From Mucilaginibacter dorajii (GTDB taxonomy: Bacteria; Bacteroidota; Bacteroidia; Sphingobacteriales; Sphingobacteriaceae), in assembly GCF_024808255.1 (NCBI RefSeq), contig NZ_JANTYS010000030.1, positions 1 through 64,000 on the forward strand: a stretch of DNA of 64,000 bases. Reading direction: 5' to 3'. A program made the translations under genes and the position numbers. Below, piece by piece: positions 41,226-48,798 of this stretch. Position 1 is the first letter of the stretch. Each line of letters begins with the position of its first letter. Below the pieces are notes generated by a model. The model saw nothing but the letters and a program-made list of their open reading frames with translations. It did no database searches and was not told the DNA's origin.

Positions 41226-42527
41226 ATGAGTAACATAGTAGCCATTGTTGGCCGCCCTAACGTAGGCAAATCAACCTTATATAACCGCTTAACCGAAACC
41301 CGTAAAGCCATTGTCGACGATTTTAGCGGTGTAACCCGCGACAGGCACTACGGTGTATCTGAGTGGCTAAACAACAAGTTTACCATTATTGATACCGGTG
41401 GCTATGTAGCCAACTCTGCTGATATTTTTGAGGCAGCCATTCGCGAACAGGTTGAGATCGCCATTGAAGAGGCATCGGTTATCCTGTTTATGGTAGATGT
41501 TACCACTGGCATTACCGATCTGGACGATGAAATTGCCACCATGCTGCGCCGCAGTAAAAAGCCCGTTTTTGTGGTGGTTAATAAATTAGATAATAACGCT
41601 TTATTATCTGATGCTACAGAGTTTTATAGCTTAGGTCTTGGCGAGATCTACAGTATCTCATCAATGACCGGATCTGGTACCGGCGACTTGTTGGACGAAG
41701 TTGTAAAAACCTTTGACGACGATATCCTGGAAGAAAACACACGTCCTAAATATGCCATTGTAGGCAGGCCGAACGTGGGTAAATCATCTATCATTAACTC
41801 GCTTATAGGTAAAGATCGTAACATTGTTACCCCTATTGCCGGCACCACCCGCGATTCTATTCACATCCATTATAACCAGTACGGTCATGATTTTATGCTG
41901 ATTGATACTGCCGGGATGCGTAAAAAAACCAAAGTAAAAGAGAATATCGAATTTTACTCGGTAATGCGTACCATTAAAGCTTTAGAAGAAGCCGATGTGA
42001 TCATCCTGATGATTGACGCGGTTGAAGGTATCGAATCGCAGGATATCAACATTTTCCACCTGGCCGAAAAGAATAAAAAAGGCATCATGGTGGTGGTTAA
42101 CAAGTGGGATTTAATTGAAAAGAATAACAAAACTGTTAAGGTTTTTGAAGAGATGATCCGCGAGAAGATAGCACCCTTTACCGATGTGCCTATCGTATTT
42201 ACCTCCGTTACCGAAAAACAACGTGTGTTAAAGGTAATTGATGTAGCCAACCAGGTTTACCAGAATCGTGCCCGCAAAATAGCTACTTCAAAATTGAACG
42301 AGGTAATGCTGCCTATCATCGAAAACTATCCGCCGCCATCTATCAAAGGCAAGTACGTAAAAATTAAATATATCACTCAAATTGCAGGCACATCGCCCAT
42401 GTTCGCTTTCTTCTGTAACCTGCCGCAGTATGTAAAAGAGCCATACTATCGCTTTATTGAAAATAAGCTAAGGGAAAACTTTGATTTCAGCGGTGCACCA
42501 ATACAGGTGTGGTTTAGGCAAAAATAA
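41226..42527 (+). CDS. der: GTPase Der (EngA)
   Basis: Tandem-GTPase factor for 50S ribosome assembly, 433 residues. G domain one has GRPNVGKST (about 8-16), DTGG (about 56-59) and NKLD (about 118-121). G domain two has GRPNVGKSS (about 180-188), DTAG (about 227-230) and NKWD (about 292-295). The C-terminal KH-like domain ends PIQVWFRQK. Length and motifs are typical. The region between it and the convergent protease gene is wholly occupied by a long inverted-repeat element. Confidence 0.98.
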   Translation: MSNIVAIVGRPNVGKSTLYNRLTETRKAIVDDFSGVTRDRHYGVSEWLNNKFTIIDTGGYVANSADIFEAAIREQVEIAIEEASVILFMVDVTTGITDLDDEIATMLRRSKKPVFVVVNKLDNNALLSDATEFYSLGLGEIYSISSMTGSGTGDLLDEVVKTFDDDILEENTRPKYAIVGRPNVGKSSIINSLIGKDRNIVTPIAGTTRDSIHIHYNQYGHDFMLIDTAGMRKKTKVKENIEFYSVMRTIKALEEADVIILMIDAVEGIESQDINIFHLAEKNKKGIMVVVNKWDLIEKNNKTVKVFEEMIREKIAPFTDVPIVFTSVTEKQRVLKVIDVANQVYQNRARKIATSKLNEVMLPIIENYPPPSIKGKYVKIKYITQIAGTSPMFAFFCNLPQYVKEPYYRFIENKLRENFDFSGAPIQVWFRQK

Positions 42528-42752
42528 ACACGATTTATAGGATTAGGCAGGATTTATAGGATTTCAATCCTGCTGCATACATATATAGCCTAATAAATAA
42601 GGGATTTATCAGATGGTAAATCCCTTGTTTATTAGATGCCGGGTCAAAACAGATAAGAAATCCTGTAAATTTTAAAATCAAGCGCATCAGAGTTCTGACA
42701 AAGCAAACAATCAAAAAATCCTGTAAATCCTGCCTAATCCTATAAATCGTGT
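42528..42752. repeat. Long inverted-repeat element filling a convergent gap
   Basis: The element spans exactly from the base after the der stop to the base before the protease stop. Arms of about 36 bases (42528-42563 and 42717-42752) begin ACACGATTTATAGGATTAGG and are near-perfect inverses with one difference. A central hairpin AAGGGATTT/AAATCCCTT lies near 42598-42627. It is related to the element at 10532-10692. Confidence 0.88.
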
Positions 42753-44345
42753 TTATTGTTCCAGCGCTTTCTTATACGCCACATCATTAGTGTTCATCAC
42801 TTCGTAAAAGGCGTTATCACCCCATTTAAGGCGGGCCGCGCTGGCTTTAAGGATGCTTTTGATATACTCTTTTGATTGCAGCAGCTCGCGCGAATCCATT
42901 TCCTTTATGGTTTGGGATGCGTAAAGAATGAAATTGTGAAAATCATCATCGCTCACCGAGTAGTGTTTTATAAAATCGTCATTGCCGGTATACTTGCTGA
43001 TTAGCGGCTGCATTTTATCAATAACATAGGCCGAAAATAGTTGCTGTTCGCTTAGGTTTTGTAATACCTGGCTGTTTTGGTTAGTATCCACAGGTACAAA
43101 AATATCGGGCATAATGCCCCCGCCGCTGTAAACCTTGCGGCCGCCGCTGGTATGGTATGATGATCCTTTAAAAATGGTATCGCTGCGGTTGCTTTGCTCA
43201 GAAAAAAGTTCACCTTTTTGCATGCGTTGCGCTAATTCATTACGGTAACTCTCCACCCCTCCCTTATACGATTTTTGGATAGATCTGCCCGATGGAGTAT
43301 AATAACGTGCAACCGTTAAGTTAACGGCCGAGCCATCGCCAAAAGGAAACTGCTGCTGAACCAGGCCCTTACCAAACGAACGCCTGCCAACAATGGTAGC
43401 CCTGTCCAGATCCTGCAACGCTCCTGCTAATATTTCGCTGGCCGATGCGGAGTATTCGTCAATCAGCACCGTTACTTTACCTTGCTGAAAAGCGCCGGAG
43501 TCTGTAGCAAAATAGTCTGTACGTGCTTCGTGGATTCCTTTGGTGTAAACTATCAGCTGGCCTTTGCCTAAAAACTCATCGGCCATGGAGGTAGCCGCGC
43601 TCAGGTAGCCGCCGCCATTGCCCCTAAGGTCAAGCACCAGCTTGTTCATGCCATCGGCTTTGAGCTTTTTAAGCGCGCTCCTAAAATCGGTATCAGTAGT
43701 TGCGGCAAATTTGTTGATCTTGATATAGCCTGTATTGGCATTGGCCATATAGGCCGCGTTTACGCTGCTAAGGTCAACCCGGCCACGTTTCATGGTAAGT
43801 GCCACAGTCGTTTTAGTATTGGGGTTAATCACATCCATTGCAATAGCCGCGTCCTTATCGCCCCTAAAAATGCTGTTAACCTTATCTGCCGTAAGCTTCG
43901 TTCCCGAAAACGGTTTATGATCCACCTTAATTACTTTGGCCCCTACCTGTAAACCAGCTTTTGCTGCGGGGCCACCGGCGTTAACCTGGGTAATGATCAG
44001 CGTATCGCGAAGCAACAGGTATTCAATGCCAATGCCGTTAAAGCCGCCTTCTAAACGTTCATTGATATTCTGGGCTTGTTGTGGCGGCAGGTAAAGTGAA
44101 TGCGGATCGAGGTTTTGGAGTAATTGGTTAATGGATGCGCCTTCAATGCTATCCACATTTACGCTATCAACATAGCTATGATCAACCAGGTTTAAAACCT
44201 GCGAGATCTTGTCGTTGCCAGAAAATGAAAAGCCAAGGGTTCTATCGGCGCTATTTCTACTGATATACAATCCAATAGTAACACCAACCAACAACAATAT
44301 CAGGGTCCTGAAAATTACGCCCGCAGTCTTTTTCATATTCAGCAA
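42753..44345 (-). CDS. S41 C-terminal processing peptidase (CtpA-like)
   Basis: Serine protease with a Ser/Lys dyad, membrane-anchored at the periplasmic face by an N-terminal helix (about 10-28). Of 530 residues, the PDZ domain is at about 95-180 (GFNGIGIEYLL, GPAAKAGLQVG). The S41 catalytic core has LVLDLRGNGGGYL (about 236-248), SASASE (299-304, nucleophile Ser301 by homology) and Lys326 in RRSFGKGLVQQ. Likely roles are processing or turnover of envelope and peptidoglycan proteins. Monocistronic; divergent from murQ. Confidence 0.93.
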   Translation of the reverse strand: MLNMKKTAGVIFRTLILLLVGVTIGLYISRNSADRTLGFSFSGNDKISQVLNLVDHSYVDSVNVDSIEGASINQLLQNLDPHSLYLPPQQAQNINERLEGGFNGIGIEYLLLRDTLIITQVNAGGPAAKAGLQVGAKVIKVDHKPFSGTKLTADKVNSIFRGDKDAAIAMDVINPNTKTTVALTMKRGRVDLSSVNAAYMANANTGYIKINKFAATTDTDFRSALKKLKADGMNKLVLDLRGNGGGYLSAATSMADEFLGKGQLIVYTKGIHEARTDYFATDSGAFQQGKVTVLIDEYSASASEILAGALQDLDRATIVGRRSFGKGLVQQQFPFGDGSAVNLTVARYYTPSGRSIQKSYKGGVESYRNELAQRMQKGELFSEQSNRSDTIFKGSSYHTSGGRKVYSGGGIMPDIFVPVDTNQNSQVLQNLSEQQLFSAYVIDKMQPLISKYTGNDDFIKHYSVSDDDFHNFILYASQTIKEMDSRELLQSKEYIKSILKASAARLKWGDNAFYEVMNTNDVAYKKALEQ

Positions 44346-44438
44346 ACAAAGTTAATGAATGCTTAACCAATAATTTTTATCGGCAGCCTTGCATTTGATG
44401 TTTTTTACCGAATTTTGTTATAAATTATTTGATATTTA

Positions 44439-45245
44439 ATGGAAACCACCACCGAAAGGGAATCGAATTATAAAGATCTGGAGCTGCAATCGGTAAAAGA
44501 GATCCTCGAAAACATAAACCGGGAAGATCAGTCTGTTGCAATTTCGGTAGCTAAGGCGTTACCACAAATTGAAGCCCTGGCGAGTGTTACGGCCGAACGG
44601 ATGAGGGCTGGTGGTCGTTTATTTTATATAGGGGCAGGTACCAGTGGCCGCTTAGGTGTGGTTGATGCATCGGAGTGCCCGCCAACGTTTGGGGTTCCGT
44701 TTGATATGGTTGTTGGTATTATAGCCGGAGGCGATGGAGCCATCCGTAAAGCCGTTGAATTTGCCGAAGACGATATCAATCAGGCCTGGATAGATTTGCT
44801 AAGGTTTAACGTTACCTCAAAAGATGTGGTTGTTGGTATTGCTGCATCGGGCACTACACCTTACGTTATTGGCGGTCTGAAAGCGGCTAATATAAAAAAA
44901 ATGGTTACCGGCTGTATAGTTTGTAATAGCGGCAGCCCGGTGGCGGCTGTAGCCCAATACCCGGTTGAAGTAGTTACCGGTCCGGAGTTTTTGACGGGTT
45001 CAACCCGCATGAAAGCAGGCACCGCCCAAAAGATGGTTTTAAATATGCTGAGCACCAGCGTAATGATCCAGTTGGGCCGGGTTAAGGGGAATAAAATGGT
45101 GGATATGCAGTTAAGTAACGATAAGCTGATCATTCGCGGTACCCGCATGGTGATGCAGGAAACCGGCTTGAATGAGGCTGAAGCAGCCGCGTTATTAAAG
45201 CAATATGGCAGCGTACGCAACGCTGTTGATAATTATAAGAACTGA
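44439..45245 (+). CDS. murQ: N-acetylmuramic acid 6-phosphate etherase
   Basis: Cleaves the lactyl ether of MurNAc-6-phosphate to GlcNAc-6-phosphate in peptidoglycan recycling. It has 268 residues with SIS-domain block GAGTSGRLGVVDASECPPTF (about 66-85), including the catalytic Glu of DASE, plus GIAASGTTPYVIGGL (about 132-146) and GSTRMKAGTAQKMVLNM (about 187-203). It lacks the last roughly 30 residues of E. coli MurQ, normal for many Bacteroidota. No anmK or murP is adjacent. Confidence 0.95.
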   Translation: METTTERESNYKDLELQSVKEILENINREDQSVAISVAKALPQIEALASVTAERMRAGGRLFYIGAGTSGRLGVVDASECPPTFGVPFDMVVGIIAGGDGAIRKAVEFAEDDINQAWIDLLRFNVTSKDVVVGIAASGTTPYVIGGLKAANIKKMVTGCIVCNSGSPVAAVAQYPVEVVTGPEFLTGSTRMKAGTAQKMVLNMLSTSVMIQLGRVKGNKMVDMQLSNDKLIIRGTRMVMQETGLNEAEAAALLKQYGSVRNAVDNYKN

Positions 45246-45333
45246 TGTGCAAATGTGCAGATTTCAGGTGTGCAAATGAGTTGCCTCCGTTTCAATCTGC
45301 ACATCTGCATATCTGAAATTTGCACATTTGAAT
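45246..45333. repeat. Inverted repeat, CAAATGTGCAGATTTCAG family
   Basis: Arms at 45250-45267 and 45313-45330 are 18-base inverses with one difference, in the gap between murQ and the 188-residue gene. Related words appear near 10632-10655. Confidence 0.75.
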
Positions 45334-45900
45334 ATGCACGAGATAGAACCATATTACCGCTGGAGAGACGACTACATTGCCGCCGAGGATGAGTTTTCGC
45401 CTTTTTATGCTACTGAATATAGTGAGTTTGAGTTTGATAAGCAGGTATATAATTACCTTTTGCATCCGCAATGGGATTCGTTTGGATCCAACACCCTGTA
45501 CATGAAAGTGCTTTATGCCGATTATGAAAAGGGTTATACTATTATAGAGTTTATTGGCGAGTGGAATGACGCCATCAATAACGATATCATGATGCTGAAG
45601 CGCGAGATATTGGAACTGATGATCGATAACGGGATTAATTATTTTATTCTCATTGGCGAAAACGTCCTCAATTATCACTCATCAGATGATTGTTATTACG
45701 AAGAGTGGTTCCAGGATATTGAAGATGGCTGGATAGCGGGGATCAATTTTCGCGAGCACGTAATAGACGAGTTTAAGCGCAATAACATTGATTACTACAT
45801 CAACTTTGGTGGCCAGCTTGATGATTTGGCCTGGCGCAGCCTTAAACCCATTCAGGTTTTCAAAAAGGTTGAAGAGCAAATGGTGAGAAGGTTGAATTAG
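45334..45900 (+). CDS. Uncharacterised acidic protein
   Basis: 188 residues from the ATG at 45334 (MHEIEPYYRWRDDY); a TTG at 45328 is a less likely start. It is strongly acidic and aromatic, without signal peptide or membrane helix. Alternating strand and helix segments include YTIIEFIGEWNDAINND (about 70-86), MLKREILELMIDNGINYFIL (about 88-107) and DYYINFGGQLDDLAWRSL. I recognise no named family or active site. It may be cotranscribed with murQ; the inverted repeat between them separates the two by 88 bases. Confidence 0.65.
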   Translation: MHEIEPYYRWRDDYIAAEDEFSPFYATEYSEFEFDKQVYNYLLHPQWDSFGSNTLYMKVLYADYEKGYTIIEFIGEWNDAINNDIMMLKREILELMIDNGINYFILIGENVLNYHSSDDCYYEEWFQDIEDGWIAGINFREHVIDEFKRNNIDYYINFGGQLDDLAWRSLKPIQVFKKVEEQMVRRLN

Positions 45901-45901
45901 G

Positions 45902-46080
45902 ATTTTGGGACTATAAGACTTTTGGACTCTTAGACTTTTGGACAAAGGAGCAAGGACTTTGGGAGCAAAGATTTGAGCCCCTCGTTTAAATTTCATCATA
46001 AAGCACCTCAAAGAAAAAGTCCTTCGTCTATAAGTCTTTTTTCCTTTGGCCAAAAGTCTAAGAGTCCAAAAGTCCCAAAA
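45902..46080. repeat. Inverted repeat filling the gap before the dacB-type gene
   Basis: Perfect 25-base arms at 45917-45941 and 46050-46074 share TTTTGGACTCTTAGACTTTT. Similarity extends outward to both convergent stop codons, so the element fills the whole gap. Confidence 0.85.
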
Positions 46081-47406
46081 CTAATAGGTTTCATGTATCC
46101 ATGTCACTATCCGTACCATTTCATTGCGGATATCTTTGGCTGGACGGATAAAATTATTGTTCATGAACGAAAAAGCCAGGCGCTTGCCTTTGCGGGTTAC
46201 CAGGTAGCCACTTTGGTTGTGGTTGTTTGATAGCGAACCTGTTTTTGCCCAAACAAAAGCTTTGCCGTTATCGGTTTTATAAGCGTTTTTGATGGTGCCG
46301 GTAAGGCCGCCGGCAGACATCATGCTGTATAACAGCGAATCGTTTTTTACCTCGTCGCTAATTTTGCAAAGCAGTTTTACAATACTGCGCGGGGTAAACA
46401 AGTTATAGCGTGAAAGGCCCGATCCGTCAATCCATTGCGGTTCATCGGGTAAATCATTCAAAAAGTGCTTTTTTGAATAATTGATCACCGAATCGGTACT
46501 TAACACATTAAATTTTGTTGATGAACATACCAGCAACAACTGCTCGGCAATAAAATTATCACTCGGTTGCAGCATCCGGCGGTAAACCGAGTCGGCGTTG
46601 CTGTTATATATTACCCTGGCTTTACTGCTTACCGGTAGGCTTACTAAATAAACCGGTTGTTTAAGCGTATCCTCAAGCAAAGCCCGGGTAAGCATATCAC
46701 TGGTTTTCCAGGGCACTTGCTGCTTAAACTTTGCCGGGATGCTGGTTTGCGGGTAAACAAAATTGTTGGTTAAAAAGTCGCGTTTCACTTTAAAGCTTTC
46801 AGGACTATAACTGGCGTCTGGGGTAAGATCACGCTTAAAATATTGTGGCTTTACCTGCATATTGCCATCCGTGTCGGCGTATAATAATGCTTCGTTATCT
46901 TCCAGGGGGAGGGCATTAATTTCAACCTGGTAATCGTCATTATAATCATCCCAGCCCCAACCCGGGCCAAAAAAGTTGCCGGTGTAACCCGTTGTTGAAT
47001 AATAGAGCTGTTTATTGCTGGCCTGCAAAAACCTTACACCATTGGTGCCTTTAAGGTCACTATGTAAAAAAGAAGGGTCACCAGTACCCCAAAATATCAA
47101 CGAGTCGGCATGGGTTTCGTATTTGAGGGCCGGGATAGAATCGCCCAGCATTTTAAGGCAGGTATAAAAGGTAAATAACTTGGTGTTTGATGCCGGAGTA
47201 AAATATTTATCGGCATTTAATTCAAATACCATCTTTTTTTCGTCAAGATCGTATAAGGCAAAGCCGGTAAAATGATCATTACTTATCTGCGAATTTGTAA
47301 ACTGCTTTTTTATCTTGCTTTTACTAACCGAAAGCCTGTTTACATTGCAACTTCCTAATAATAAACCGCAAAACATCAGTATAAACGTAAATGTTGTTCT
47401 CGGCAT
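46081..47406 (-). CDS. dacB: PBP4-type D-Ala-D-Ala carboxypeptidase (S13)
   Basis: Penicillin-binding protein cutting D-Ala-D-Ala stems or cross-links in the periplasm. The 441 residues start with a lipoprotein signal (LLLGSC, Cys20). Active-site motifs are SNTK (Ser73 to Lys76), SGL within DGSGLSRYN (about 324-332) and KTG within WAKTGSLSN (about 387-395). As in the S13 family, a long insertion separates the first two. The lipidated N-terminus anchors it to a membrane. Confidence 0.9.
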   Translation of the reverse strand: MPRTTFTFILMFCGLLLGSCNVNRLSVSKSKIKKQFTNSQISNDHFTGFALYDLDEKKMVFELNADKYFTPASNTKLFTFYTCLKMLGDSIPALKYETHADSLIFWGTGDPSFLHSDLKGTNGVRFLQASNKQLYYSTTGYTGNFFGPGWGWDDYNDDYQVEINALPLEDNEALLYADTDGNMQVKPQYFKRDLTPDASYSPESFKVKRDFLTNNFVYPQTSIPAKFKQQVPWKTSDMLTRALLEDTLKQPVYLVSLPVSSKARVIYNSNADSVYRRMLQPSDNFIAEQLLLVCSSTKFNVLSTDSVINYSKKHFLNDLPDEPQWIDGSGLSRYNLFTPRSIVKLLCKISDEVKNDSLLYSMMSAGGLTGTIKNAYKTDNGKAFVWAKTGSLSNNHNQSGYLVTRKGKRLAFSFMNNNFIRPAKDIRNEMVRIVTWIHETY

Positions 47407-47465
47407 AAATATTTATTTAATTAACCAATTAATGTTGTAAATTTAATATTACCAACTATACCAAA

Positions 47466-48713
47466 TTGTTATCTAAACTATTTCATAAAATAAAGTATTT
47501 GAGGGCCGTTGTGCTATTATGCTTGCTGGCATTTTGTTCCCCCACGGCTCATGCACAGTATTTTGACCTGGCTGCAAATAAAAAAAAGATAACAATTCCT
47601 TTTCGCCTGATACGTAACCTTATGGTGATAAAGTTAAGCATCAATGGCAAGGGCCCTTATAATTTTATTTTAGATACCGGTGTAGGCTTAATGATCATAA
47701 CCGATCCTAAATTAGCCGATTCAATCAGCATTCCAAGTAAACGTACCTTAAAAATTCCCGGGCTTGGCGAAGGCACAGATGCTGAAGCATATGTAACCTC
47801 GGCCCTCACTATTGATATCCCCGGCCTGGTTAGCTATGATGTGGCTGCGGCTATTTTAAAAAAGGATCTCTTCAGCCTGTCGGGCTATGCAGGCATGCCA
47901 ATACACGGCTTGCTGGGTTACGAGTTTTTTACTAACCTGGCCGTTAAGATTAGCTTTCAGGATAGTACCATAACGGCTACACGGCCAAAAGACCTGAAGG
48001 TTTTCAGAAAAGGCACCCAAATTCCTATAACTATTGAAGACAGGAAACCTTATGTACAAAGTAAAGCCGTATTGCAGGGTGGTAAAATAGTTAACAGCAA
48101 GCTGATTATCGATCTTGGTGCCGGTCACCCGGTATCGCTTGAAAAGATCATCCCTATTTATGGCCTGCCTCAAAAGTTCATTGCCTCGGCAAATCTCGGC
48201 ATTGGCTTAAACGGCCCCATTAACGGCTACATTGCCCGTTTAGATGAACTTGATATAGGCAAGTTTAAGATAAAAGGCATTATTTCATCGTTCCCTGCAG
48301 AAACCGATGGAATGAACCGTTTATCGGTACCCCGTGACGGCAACCTGGGCATTGGTGTGCTTAAGCGCTTCTCGGTTATTTTTGATTATAGCGGGGGCTA
48401 CATGTATTTAAAGCAATCATCGGCCTTTAAAGAACCCTTTGAGCATGATATGAGCGGGCTTGAGTACTATGCCGCCGGTACTAATTTAGACAGGATTATT
48501 ATCAACCGTGTTGAACCCGGCTCGGCCGGCGACGAGATAGGCCTTGAAAAAGATGATGAAATAGTTGCCATCAATTTTAAACCAGTATCAAAAATGAGCC
48601 TCGAAGAAATTGATGAGTTATTCCGTTCAAAAGACGACAGAAGCTTGTTATTGGATGTTTACCACGAAAAAAAGCTCGATAAAGTTGTTCTTACCTTAAA
48701 ACGGAGGATCTGA
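47466..48713 (+). CDS. Secreted aspartyl protease with PDZ domain
   Basis: 415 residues starting at TTG (47466); a later ATG would remove the signal peptide (VVLLCLLAFCSPTAHA), so TTG is favoured. Residues about 40-310 form a retropepsin-like double domain. The first half has FILDTGVG (Asp70). The second has LIIDLGAG, where DTG or DSG would be expected, so its activity is uncertain. A PDZ domain covers about 335-412 (VEPGSAGDEIGLEKDDEIVA). Function is probably envelope protein turnover; monocistronic. Confidence 0.8.
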   Translation: MLSKLFHKIKYLRAVVLLCLLAFCSPTAHAQYFDLAANKKKITIPFRLIRNLMVIKLSINGKGPYNFILDTGVGLMIITDPKLADSISIPSKRTLKIPGLGEGTDAEAYVTSALTIDIPGLVSYDVAAAILKKDLFSLSGYAGMPIHGLLGYEFFTNLAVKISFQDSTITATRPKDLKVFRKGTQIPITIEDRKPYVQSKAVLQGGKIVNSKLIIDLGAGHPVSLEKIIPIYGLPQKFIASANLGIGLNGPINGYIARLDELDIGKFKIKGIISSFPAETDGMNRLSVPRDGNLGIGVLKRFSVIFDYSGGYMYLKQSSAFKEPFEHDMSGLEYYAAGTNLDRIIINRVEPGSAGDEIGLEKDDEIVAINFKPVSKMSLEEIDELFRSKDDRSLLLDVYHEKKLDKVVLTLKRRI

Positions 48714-48798
48714 TTTTACAATATTTCGGGCAATCAAAGCGCTTTATTGCTAAAACGGCAAATTTTTATATAAGTTTACGTTTAAACTATTGTAATAA

